This document shows, one piece after another, positions 8,554 to 15,828 of a stretch of 64,000 nucleotides of DNA. The position numbers and the translations under genes were made by a program. Origin of the DNA: Candidatus Roseilinea sp. (GTDB lineage: Bacteria > Chloroflexota > Anaerolineae > J036 > Brachytrichaceae); assembly GCA_025998955.1 (NCBI GenBank), contig AP024676.1:4604612-4668611 (forward strand), read 5' to 3'. The notes under the pieces are model-generated. The model had not been told where the DNA came from. It did not search any database and saw only the letters and a list, made by a program, of their open reading frames with translations. How positions within the stretch are numbered: the first letter of the stretch is position 1; each line of letters starts with the position of its first letter.

Positions 8554-10124
8554 GGGTGCATTTTAGTTTGGGGGCGAAGAATAGGCAGCAGACCACATCG
8601 CGTCAAAGGCGTGACCCATGACGGCCGCCCGAATCGGGAGCAGACGCTCGATGCCGGGACGGCTCCAGCGCATCCCGCTACCGGCGAAGCGATGACGGAA
8701 TTGCTTGCAGGCGCTCTCGACCACGCCGCTGCCGATCGGCCAGCCATCTTCGCGCAGGCTCTGGTATTGCATGCGTCGCCAGTTGTCCCCGAAGTAGCCC
8801 GCTTCACGCCGTAGCATCTCGGCGTGCTGGGGATGGGTATGGGCGGCCTGACGGAGTCGAGCCGCAATCCGGTCGGCATGGCCCTGGAACAAGAGGGTTT
8901 CGTGGGCACGATACCAAGCCTGGGCCGCCGGGCTGCCTGCTGCGTGCAGGCCGTGAGCAACCTGCCACAGATGCTGGCTGGCGTGATACCAGTCCACGGC
9001 TTGTCGGCTGTCGTAGAACTGATCGCTGACTAGATGCCAAATCCACCCGGCGCCATCGCCCAAGGCGATGGTGTCACGCGCCTGCGTCCAGCCGCGACGT
9101 TGGGCTGCCATCCACAACATCTGGCCGAATCGTTCCGGCCCGCCCAGATGGGCGACATAGCTGGTGCGGACGGCACGGGCCGTGTCGACCCATTCCTCGC
9201 TCTGGCGATCCCAGGTCGGCTGCAGGACGACATCAAACACGCACCCCACCTTGAGTTCCTTCCAGCCTTCGCCACGCACATGAACCGTTGCTCCGTCCAG
9301 GGCGACACCCATCTTGCCCGGCACGGTCGCCGCCTCGGCGGTGCGCCCGCCGCCGTCCGCCAGGGCGCGTTGTGTGGCTTCTACCCCCCGAAAGCGCTCT
9401 CCCCATACCGCCACCCGCCGCCACACACTGCTGTCGGACATGACCAGCCCGCCCACCTGTCCCAGGATGCGCTCCGCTTCCTCAAACGTCACCAGCCCGC
9501 TCAGCCACACCGCCTGCTTGGCCACCTGTTCGCTCCAGTGCTTGTCCCACACCGCCAGCTGCCGATCGAGGGGGGAAAAGCCCGACGCGGCAGGCTTCAC
9601 AGTAGTAGTATCCTCGCTGCACGGGCAGGCTGCCCACGCGGCTCTCGACCGTGTTCCGCTTGCGGCCTTTGGAGTGCATCTCCCGCCCGCACTGCGGACA
9701 GACCGGCCCCGGCACCGGGCGGCTCGCCTCTTGCGCCTCGATCACGGTGACCGCCATCGCCTCGCTCATCCGCTTGCGCAGCTTCAGGATCACCTCCTCG
9801 ATCTGCGTCAGCGTCGGCTGGCCGGCCTGTTCATTCCAGTCCAGCAATTCATCGATCACGGCCTCCGCTTCTCGCATCAGCACCGCTTTCATCTCGCCTC
9901 GCCGTGGCGAAGACGCTGACTTGCGCTGTGTCGTCGCCCTGGTCTCTTTCATGGCACACCTCCCGGATATAACTGTCCTCGCATTATGCCCGCAGCGGCC
10001 TGCGGCTTGTCGTCCCTCGCTGAGATGCCGGTCTGTCAATCCACGACGGCGTCTATGCCCGCGCGGGCGAGGTCAGTCTGTGCGCTTCTTCGGCGCACTC
10101 CTGCCCCAAAATTGAAATGCACCC
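8554..10124 (-). mobile_element. Complete ISKra4-like insertion sequence with 9-bp target duplication
   Basis: 1571 bp. The ends form imperfect inverted repeats: left GGGTGCATTTTAGTTTGGGG, right (reverse strand) GGGTGCATTTCAATTTTGGG. The element is flanked by identical 9-bp direct repeats GTCGTGCTG at 8545-8553 and 10125-10133. The interior encodes one transposase split over two frames on the reverse strand. It has landed between the integrase remnant and the first cassette, i.e. where attI and the cassette promoter would be expected. Confidence 0.92.
8563..9952 (-). CDS. ISKra4-type (UPF0236-like) transposase, two overlapping frames
   Basis: The first frame starts at ATG 9952 (GGAGGT five bases upstream) and carries a zinc-ribbon-like CPQCGREM...YYYCEACRVG. 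The second frame runs to 8563 and carries the catalytic part (SDSSVWRRVAVWGERF, VALDGATVHVRGEGW, GDGAGWIW, PIGSGVVESACKQFRHRF). The frames overlap at 9482-9600 and protein continuity passes from CEACRVGLF to PLDRQLAVWDKHW at a T4C6 run near 9570, consistent with ribosomal frameshifting in this IS type or with a mutation. Together they would give about 460 residues. Confidence 0.85.
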
Positions 10125-10185
10125 GTCGTGCTGAGGGTGTTTGACAAGTGCAGGGTTAGCCCGCAGAATTGCAGCAGAATACTAA

Positions 10186-10192
10186 GTTGGGC
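10186..10192 (+). other. Candidate attI/first-cassette core site
   Basis: GTTGGGC matches the integron core GTTRRRY and lies just before the first cassette gene, in the same orientation and sequence as the core at 10950-10956. A seven-base match alone is weak; its position at the expected cassette boundary gives it weight. Confidence 0.5.
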
Positions 10193-10237
10193 AAACTTCG
10201 CAACAGGCATAGCCTGTTTGAAGCGCGAAAGGAGTGA

Positions 10238-10456
10238 ATGTTGACGCTAACTGAAATTCTTCCCGCTGTTCGGCAACTGCCAATACTGGACAAGATCCAG
10301 CTCATTCGCATCTTGGCGGAAGAATTGGATATGGCGCAGGACATCTTTCCTTTTGAGCCGTACAAGATTTATTACCTAGCAAGTCCCTACAATGTGTTTG
10401 AGGCAGGCAAAGCATTAATGGATGCCATGAGGACAGCAGACACCAGTGGCAATTGA
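10238..10456 (+). CDS. Small protein in integron cassette 1 (antitoxin-like N-terminus)
   Basis: 72 residues. The N-terminus (LTEILPAVRQLPILDKIQLI, then RILAEEL) resembles small helical proteins, common in cyanobacteria and Chloroflexota, encoded upstream of partner genes. An AAAGGAG precedes the start by a few bases. The stop overlaps the start of the next gene by 4 bases, so the two are translationally coupled. A toxin-antitoxin-like or regulatory role is only a guess; no catalytic residues are visible. It lies between the core site at 10186 and the attC at 10890. Confidence 0.65.
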   Translation: MLTLTEILPAVRQLPILDKIQLIRILAEELDMAQDIFPFEPYKIYYLASPYNVFEAGKALMDAMRTADTSGN

Positions 10457-10868
10457 ACACAATGCGGTTCAAGTACTCGACCATTGATCCATCACAAAAT
10501 GAATTTGACAGCCCGCCTCGTCTGCCACTTGTTCTTCATTTGGGCGGTCTAAGCGTTGAAGTTGTCGCATTGGTGGACAGTGCCTCAACGATCAATATAC
10601 TTCCCTCTGAAGTTGGTCTCCGTCTCGGCGCAACTTGGGATGACCGAAGGCCAATATTCGATTGGCAGGCACGCTCGGTAATTTGAATGCCATGCCGTTG
10701 TTCGTGACTGCACAGGTAGGCCAATTTGCACCTGTGCGTTTAGCCTTTGCGTGGGTCAAGAGCAATACCGTTCCGTTGATACTTGGGCAAACCAATTTCT
10801 TCATGGAGTTTGACGTTTGCTTCTACCGTTCCCAACTGGAATTTGAGGTCAAGCCCAAGTCAGGGTAA
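10453..10868 (+). pseudogene. Retropepsin-like aspartic protease, frameshifted, in cassette 1
   Basis: Two consecutive frames make one protein of about 138 residues. The first (10453-10686) has the beta-strand/loop VVALVDSASTINILPSEVGL, matching the clan AA ALVD(S/T)G site with Ala in place of Gly. The second (10662-10868) carries LGNLNAMPLFV and PLILGQTNFFMEFDVCF, typical of the C-terminal half. The shift is at about 10661, where one base appears to be missing. Either the gene is inactivated, or there is programmed shifting or a read error. The DSA variant would also question activity of a repaired protein. Confidence 0.6.
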
Positions 10869-10889
10869 AGGAATCCATCACAACCGTCT

Positions 10890-10956
10890 GCCCAACATGC
10901 GTTTCCAGCGGACGCTCGCTTCGCTCGCGCCGCAGGTGAAGCGCGCGCCGTTGGGC
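10890..10956 (+). other. attC recombination site of cassette 1
   Basis: A 67-bp imperfect palindrome opening with GCCCAAC (10890-10896) and closing with its exact complement GTTGGGC (10950-10956), fitting RYYYAAC...GTTRRRY. The inner part has the CAGCGGACG...CGCCGC stem pattern of integron attC sites. It lies just after the stop codon of cassette 1 and before the cassette 2 gene. Confidence 0.75.
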
Positions 10957-10967
10957 GGCGAAGACCC

Positions 10968-11534
10968 ATGAACATCGCGTGTCTTGGATGGGGCTCGTTG
11001 ATCTGGGATCCCCGCGCGCTCCCGATACGGCGCCGGTGGTTCGAGGATGGCCCTTTCGTGCCTGTTGAGTTCGCTCGTCAATCGTCAGATGGGCGTGTCA
11101 CTCTTGTCATCGTACCGACGGCGGCTCCGGTCCGAGTTCTGTGGGCTGTGATGCTTCCCAAAGAGCTTCAGTCGGCCAAGGAGGCGCTTTACGACCGGGA
11201 GGGCATTACCGGCAACAATTGGACGTCCCGAATTGGATCTTGGCAGCGCGGGGAAGCCGCGCCTGACCCGATTCCTGCGCTCCCCGACTGGGCGCAGGCC
11301 CAAGGCCTCGACGCCGTGGTTTGGACGGCACTGGGGCCCAGGTTCAACGGCCAGGCGATCTTGCCTACCGCCGATCAGGTCGTCCAGTATCTGCGGACTC
11401 TTACCGGTGCGGTGAGAGACAATGCAGAACGATACGTACGGTGTGCGCCCCGTCAGATTGACACGGAGTATCGCCGCCGAATTGAGTCGGATCTGGGCTG
11501 GTCACACTGGGAATGCGGAGCGATCGCCTTCTAA
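10968..11534 (+). CDS. Hypothetical protein of integron cassette 2
   Basis: 188 residues, soluble. The N-terminus MNIACLGWGSLIWDPRALP recalls the GSLIW loop of gamma-glutamylcyclotransferase-like folds, followed by VEFARQSSDGRVTLVI; this is a weak resemblance and I do not assign a function. The start is 12 bases after the core site at 10956, and the stop codon TAA (11532-11534) lies within the first box of the next attC. Both are normal for single-gene integron cassettes. Confidence 0.75.
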   Translation: MNIACLGWGSLIWDPRALPIRRRWFEDGPFVPVEFARQSSDGRVTLVIVPTAAPVRVLWAVMLPKELQSAKEALYDREGITGNNWTSRIGSWQRGEAAPDPIPALPDWAQAQGLDAVVWTALGPRFNGQAILPTADQVVQYLRTLTGAVRDNAERYVRCAPRQIDTEYRRRIESDLGWSHWECGAIAF

Positions 11535-11587
11535 CAATGGCATGCAGCGGACGGCGCTCCGCGTGCGGCTGACGCGGGCCGTTGGGG
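11529..11587 (+). other. attC recombination site of cassette 2
   Basis: TTCTAAC (11529-11535) and GTTGGGG (11581-11587) bound a 59-bp imperfect palindrome with the inner stem CAGCGGACGGCGCTCCGCG...CGGCTGACG. The AAC/GTT core triplets are kept but the outer boxes are less complementary than in the cassette 1 site. Confidence 0.65.
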
Positions 11588-11605
11588 CGCTGTTTGGAAA
11601 TAACC

Positions 11606-12172
11606 ATGGTCGAGATTGTCGCTTACAAAAGCATTTGGGCTCATGAATTTCGCGAGATTGCCTCAGCCCTCCGCTTGGGTTTGGGTGAACTCGCCTTGCG
11701 AATTGATCATATCGGTTCGACATCTGTGCCAGGTCTAGCCGCAAAGGATGTGATTGATATTCAGATTACAGTCACGGCACTTGATCAAAAGTTTCTTTCA
11801 GCCATGCTTGTTCTCGGTTACCCTCGACAAGAAGGGATTGGGCGCGACCATTCTCCAGCACACGCCCCCAGATCGGAAGCCGAATGGCAAAAGTGGCTGT
11901 TCATCCAACCGCCTAATCAACGTCGTACCAACATTCATGTTCGTGTTCAAGGTCGAACTAACCAGAGATTTGCACTCTTGTTTCGTGACTATCTGCGTTC
12001 CCGCCCATCTACGGCAGAAGCCTATGCCGAATTGAAGCGTCGCCTAGCGCAACATCTAGCTGATCAGGCGAGGTATTCCGAAGTGAAAGACCCAGCAGTT
12101 GATCTGATTTATCTGGCTGCCGAAGAATGGGCAACTTCAACCCAATGGCAACCAGGACCATCTGATGCATAG
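11606..12172 (+). CDS. GrpB/UPF0157 family protein in integron cassette 3
   Basis: 188 residues from ATG 11606, 24 bases after the cassette boundary. The family pattern is clear: LALRIDHIGSTSVPGLAAKD followed by VIDIQI, then HVRVQG, FRDYLRSRP and EAYAELKRRLA. GrpB proteins have a nucleotidyltransferase-like fold with poorly known function; some are fused to dephospho-CoA kinase. The gene is an isolated cassette unit ending before the attC at 12187. Base composition is lower in G+C than in the neighbouring housekeeping genes, consistent with foreign origin. Confidence 0.85.
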   Translation: MVEIVAYKSIWAHEFREIASALRLGLGELALRIDHIGSTSVPGLAAKDVIDIQITVTALDQKFLSAMLVLGYPRQEGIGRDHSPAHAPRSEAEWQKWLFIQPPNQRRTNIHVRVQGRTNQRFALLFRDYLRSRPSTAEAYAELKRRLAQHLADQARYSEVKDPAVDLIYLAAEEWATSTQWQPGPSDA

Positions 12173-12186
12173 GATGACATCAAAAA

Positions 12187-12321
12187 GCGCCCCAACATCA
12201 CGTGCAGGCGGACGGGCAGGGCCTTCGCCCCGCCCTAGAGGATTCAGCCCCTTCGAGTGTTTTCTACCTTTGGCGCTTTCCTGCCAAGTCGCCTGCCCGC
12301 CGCTAACGCCGGCCGTTGCGC
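12187..12321 (+). other. Long attC-like site of cassette 3
   Basis: CCCCAAC (12190-12196) and GTTGCGC (12315-12321) bound about 130 bases. The inner arms GCGGACGGGCAGG and CCTGCCCGCCGC pair well, separated by a variable centre, like the long attC sites of some chromosomal integrons. The outer boxes pair imperfectly. The stop codon of the convergent histidine phosphatase gene abuts the right end. Confidence 0.55.
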
Positions 12322-12849
12322 TCAGCCGGCGCGCGCCATCGCCGGCGTGAAGACCAGCTCCAATCGCCATCCTTCGCTTGTTCGTTCCGCGCGCCATACG
12401 CCGGCCGTGGGCACATGGTTCCCGTTGTCGAAGACGAACCTGGACAGGTCGAGCGCGCCGTTCGACAGCGTTTGCAGCAGCGCCTTGGTTGGCGAGCCGT
12501 GGGTGACGAATCCCACGCGCGTGAACGAATCCTGCTCGATGCGCGCCAACAGCGCTTGCACGCGCGCACTGACGCTCTCGAAGCTCTCATCGCTGCGGTG
12601 TTCGGCCAGCGCTTCCTCGATCTGGATAGGCGCTTGGGTGTGTTCGGCGATCAGGCGCGCCGTCTCCTGAGTGCGATCCAACGGCGAGACGAACAACTGC
12701 TCCAGGCCGCATTGCGACAGATACAAGCCGGTCGCGCGCGCCTCCTCGCGCCCAGCCTCGGAGAGCGGTGGGCCGGGAACGCGGTCGTAGGCCAGGCCGG
12801 TGTTCGGCTGCGGGTGAGCGTGGCGAATGAGATAAAGCTCTTTCAGCAT
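12322..12849 (-). CDS. Histidine phosphatase family protein
   Basis: 175 residues of the phosphoglycerate mutase-like phosphatase superfamily. The phospho-acceptor motif is LIRHAHPQPN near the N-terminus, with the second conserved His in GFVTHGSP and supporting Arg in FVSPLDRTQETA. The substrate cannot be assigned from sequence; relatives dephosphorylate sugars, nucleotides or proteins. The stop lies directly at the edge of the last attC-like site, so this gene borders the integron array and its extreme C-terminus may derive from the junction. Confidence 0.85.
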   Translation of the reverse strand: MLKELYLIRHAHPQPNTGLAYDRVPGPPLSEAGREEARATGLYLSQCGLEQLFVSPLDRTQETARLIAEHTQAPIQIEEALAEHRSDESFESVSARVQALLARIEQDSFTRVGFVTHGSPTKALLQTLSNGALDLSRFVFDNGNHVPTAGVWRAERTSEGWRLELVFTPAMARAG

Positions 12850-12869
12850 TGTGTTGCGTCACGCGCCGT

Positions 12870-13241
12870 TTATTCGCGGCAGGTCACTGCCGATTCTTTG
12901 AGGCGGTTGCCCACCTGCTCGTAGCAGCGGCAATACTTGGCGCTGGTATCGAGCAGCGGGCCGCCGCTCCAGCTCAATACAGTGAGTTGAGAGCGGGCGC
13001 ATTGCACGCCGGGCTGCGGGCTATCGGTAGGGGCGGTGTATAGCCAGCCAATACCCGCCGGGCCGCGCCGCTCGTGGATCATCCAGATGCGCGATTCGCG
13101 CAGCGGATCGCCGACGTTGATGTCAATGCCATCCGTCACACCCAGGTAATACACGAATCCGAATACAAAGGGCGCCGACAACGACAAGAAGGCGATGATG
13201 CCCACCCCGATGCGCTCCAGCCACAATCTCGTTTTGCTCAT
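12870..13241 (-). CDS. Hypothetical membrane-anchored protein
   Basis: 123 residues. One N-terminal transmembrane segment (VGIIAFLSLSAPFVFGFVYY) is followed by an extracytoplasmic domain with Cys residues (CARSQ, CRCYEQ, TCRE) that may form disulfides. I do not recognise the family. It is 20 bases upstream of the histidine phosphatase gene on the same strand and may share its transcript. Confidence 0.65.
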   Translation of the reverse strand: MSKTRLWLERIGVGIIAFLSLSAPFVFGFVYYLGVTDGIDINVGDPLRESRIWMIHERRGPAGIGWLYTAPTDSPQPGVQCARSQLTVLSWSGGPLLDTSAKYCRCYEQVGNRLKESAVTCRE

Positions 13242-13389
13242 GGTCGAAGATCAGTTACCAGAAAAACCAGGCTGCTCGAAGCGGCCTGCCCCACGATATC
13301 CAAAGGCGAGCTAGTATAATCTCGTCGCCTTTGAGCACGGTGAAGCGCAGCCACTCGCTGGAAATGCAAATACACCCAATATCACGTGT

Positions 13390-13471
13390 GGGGACGTGGC
13401 GGAACTGGCAGACGCGCATGACTTAGGATCATGTGCCGCAAGGCGTGTGGGTTCAAGTCCCTCCGTCCCCA
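13390..13471 (+). tRNA. tRNA-Leu (anticodon UAG)
   Basis: The acceptor arms GGGGACG and CGTCCCC pair. The D arm begins TGGCGGAACTGG. The anticodon stem CATGA/TCATG encloses loop CTTAGGA (anticodon TAG). A long class II variable arm (TGCCGCAAGGCG) follows, then the T arm with GGTTCAAGTCC. CCA is not encoded. It lies 13 bases upstream of the trigger factor start on the same strand. Confidence 0.95.
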
Positions 13472-13484
13472 TCGGATTACAACC

Positions 13485-14828
13485 ATGAACTTCCAAGTTG
13501 AAACCCTCGATACGCACGAAGTGCGCCTAACGATTACCGTAGATGACGATGTCGTGAACAGGGCGCGTCGCGATGTGGCGCGCGAGCTATCCAAGCAGGT
13601 CCGCATTCCCGGCTTTCGCCCCGGCCATGCGCCGCTGGCGGCGGTCATTCGCGCCGTCGGCGGCCAAGATGTCTTCGACGCCGAGGTTGTGGATCGCGTC
13701 GCCCGCGAGGTGTATCCGAAGGCATTGGATGAAGCCGGCATAGACCCTTACGGCCCCGGCCAGATCGAGGAAGTCAAGCAGTCACCTTACCAGTTGATCG
13801 CGCGCGTGCCGCTCGAGCCGAAGGTGGATCTGAAGGATTACCAGTCTATTCGTCTGCCGGCGCCGTCGGTCGTCGTCACCGAAGAGGAGATCGAGCAGCA
13901 GCTCCAATTCATCCGTGAAGAGAACGCCATCGTGCAATTGGCCGAGCGGCCGGCGGAGATGGGCGACCTGGTCGAGTTGAGCGTGGTGGGCAAGCTGCCG
14001 GGCAGCGAGGAAGAGGTGCTGCGCTTCCAGCCGCGGCGCGGCATGGTGCTCGACGCGGATCGTGAGGCCTTGCCGGGGTTGTCGGCCCTCGTCGTAGGGA
14101 TGAGCGCCGGCGAACACAAGGACGCGACTCTGACGCTGCCGGATGACTTCGACGAGGAATCGCTGCGTGGGAAGCAGCTCGACGTTTCGATTGACGTGCA
14201 ACGGGTGAGCAGCCGGACGCTGCCCGATATCAACGACGAACTCGCCCAGGCGGCCAGCGCTTTCTCGACCCTGGCTGAGCTGCGCGAGGATTTGCGCCGG
14301 CGGCTCACCGAATTCAAGCAACGCCAGGCCGACCAGGAATTCGCCATGCAGGTGCTGGATGCGTTCACCGCTCTGGCCGACGTGCACTACCCGCCCGCGT
14401 TCGTCGAGGATCGGTTGAACGACTTGCTGCAGGACTTCAAAGACGATGTTCGTGACACGGAGGGCTTACCTTTCGAGGAATGGCTGAAGGTGCAAGGCAA
14501 GACCGAGCAACAGGTGCGCGAAGAGCTGCGGCCGATCGCCGAGCAACGCAGCCGGCGCGGTTTGGTGATGCGCGAGTTGTCGCGCGCCGAAGGCCTGAAC
14601 GTGAGCGAAGAGGAGATCGCCGCCGAGGTCGAACTCACCGCGCGGCGCTATGGCAGCCGCCAGGCGGACGTGCGCAGGATGCTGGCCCAAGAAGATATGC
14701 GCAGCACCATCAGGAACAACATCCTCTCCAGCAAGGTGCTCGATCGGATGGTGCGGATCGCCAAGGGAGAATTGGAAGCGAGCGAACCGGCCGGCCAGCC
14801 GGCCGAGCCGGAGGCCGCACCGGCTTGA
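13485..14828 (+). CDS. tig: Trigger factor
   Basis: Ribosome-associated chaperone and peptidyl-prolyl isomerase, 447 residues, normal length. The ribosome-binding signature appears as RIPGFRPGHAP (about residues 40-50), followed by the FKBP-like domain (about 150-240; GDLVELSVVG, FDEESLRGK) and the helical C-terminal chaperone domain. Start at ATG 13485 places the conserved N-terminus correctly; the open frame continues upstream into the tRNA but that is not coding. clpP follows 146 bases downstream, the usual tig-clpP order. Confidence 0.96.
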   Translation: MNFQVETLDTHEVRLTITVDDDVVNRARRDVARELSKQVRIPGFRPGHAPLAAVIRAVGGQDVFDAEVVDRVAREVYPKALDEAGIDPYGPGQIEEVKQSPYQLIARVPLEPKVDLKDYQSIRLPAPSVVVTEEEIEQQLQFIREENAIVQLAERPAEMGDLVELSVVGKLPGSEEEVLRFQPRRGMVLDADREALPGLSALVVGMSAGEHKDATLTLPDDFDEESLRGKQLDVSIDVQRVSSRTLPDINDELAQAASAFSTLAELREDLRRRLTEFKQRQADQEFAMQVLDAFTALADVHYPPAFVEDRLNDLLQDFKDDVRDTEGLPFEEWLKVQGKTEQQVREELRPIAEQRSRRGLVMRELSRAEGLNVSEEEIAAEVELTARRYGSRQADVRRMLAQEDMRSTIRNNILSSKVLDRMVRIAKGELEASEPAGQPAEPEAAPA

Positions 14829-14974
14829 CACAAATATTCGGCTAACGATGGCGTGGTAGTAATCGGGGACTAATCACGAGAGGAGTTTCATTCAGGCCCA
14901 TCCATTCGGGGCGCAGCGCCGGGGAACACAGTGCGGCGATGTCTTTGGATGGATGGCCGGGATAGGGGTAAGTC

Positions 14975-15667
14975 ATGTTGCCAATTTACTCGCAGGCGCA
15001 GTTCGACGCGATCAAGAATGTCATCCCGATGGTCATCGAGACCAACGGGCGCGGCGAGCGCGCATACGATATCTATTCGCTGCTGCTGAAGGAGCGCATC
15101 GTCTTCCTCGGCACGCCGATCAACGACCAGGTGGCCAACCTGATCGTGGCGCAGTTGCTCTTCCTGGAGCGCGAGGACAACGAGAAGGATATTCAGTTCT
15201 TCATCAACTCGCCGGGGGGCTCGGTCTATGCCGGCATGGCCATCTACGACACGATGCAGATGATCTCGGCACCGGTGGCCACGTTCGCCGTCGGCTTGAC
15301 CGCCAGCTTCGGCACGCTGCTGCTGCTGGCCGGCACCAAAGGCAAGCGCTACGCTTTGCCCAACGCCACGATTCACATGCATCAGCCACTCGGCGGCGCG
15401 CAGGGCCAGGCGTCCGACATCGAGATCCAGGCCCGCGAGATTCTGCGCATCAAAGACACCATCAACAAGATCATCATGCGCCATACCAACATGACCGAGG
15501 AGCAGGTGATCCGCTACACCGACCGCGATGTGTATTTCACGCCGGAGCAAGCTAAAGCGTTGGGCGTGATTGACGCGATTGCCGAACTCAACCCGAGCAA
15601 GATGGCGCTGCTGGGTCAGTCGAAGGTGGAGGCGCTGCCGGCGGCCGACCAAATTCACAAAGTCTGA
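14975..15667 (+). CDS. clpP: ATP-dependent Clp protease proteolytic subunit
   Basis: Serine peptidase that forms the barrel of the Clp protease with ClpX or ClpA/C. The predicted triad is Ser111 (GLTASFG), His136 (IHMHQP) and Asp185 (YTDRDVYF). The oxyanion region INSPGGSV is present. The start at 14975 has AGGGG six to ten bases upstream; it gives about 15 residues more than the conserved NVIPMVIE start, which may be propeptide. Follows tig; clpX is not in the window. A strong terminator lies 13 bases downstream. Confidence 0.95.
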   Translation: MLPIYSQAQFDAIKNVIPMVIETNGRGERAYDIYSLLLKERIVFLGTPINDQVANLIVAQLLFLEREDNEKDIQFFINSPGGSVYAGMAIYDTMQMISAPVATFAVGLTASFGTLLLLAGTKGKRYALPNATIHMHQPLGGAQGQASDIEIQAREILRIKDTINKIIMRHTNMTEEQVIRYTDRDVYFTPEQAKALGVIDAIAELNPSKMALLGQSKVEALPAADQIHKV

Positions 15668-15680
15668 CCTGCGCGAACGA

Positions 15681-15714
15681 AGAGCCGGTTCCGAACGCGA
15701 GCCGGCTCTTTTTA
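15681..15714 (+). terminator. Rho-independent terminator after clpP
   Basis: AGAGCCGG (15681-15688) pairs with CCGGCTCT (15702-15709) and is followed by a run of T residues. It closes the tig-clpP unit. Confidence 0.85.
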
Positions 15715-15743
15715 TTGCGCAGCGAGCGGGGCGAAGGGCGTAA

Positions 15744-15785
15744 ACGCAAGACGTAGGACGTAAGACGTAAAACGCAAAACGCAAT
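15744..15785. repeat. Degenerate 7-bp tandem array, intergenic
   Basis: Six heptads in register: ACGCAAG, ACGTAGG, ACGTAAG, ACGTAAA, ACGCAAA, ACGCAAT. The same motif occurs inside the glycosyltransferase gene at 24353-24380. It lies between the clpP terminator and the next gene. Confidence 0.8.
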
Positions 15786-15828
15786 ACCCCTCCACCTCGC
15801 GCCCGCTAAACTAGAGGCCACATCGTCT

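Noticed and set aside
8303..8960. Longer reverse frames overlapping the integrase remnant
   Set aside because: They are in other frames than the integrase-like peptide and run into the IS; their sequence shows no domain.
10187..12321. CRISPR array as an explanation for the repeated palindromic sites
   Set aside because: The sites differ in length and sequence and are 0.6-0.75 kb apart with genes between them, which fits attC sites and not CRISPR repeats.
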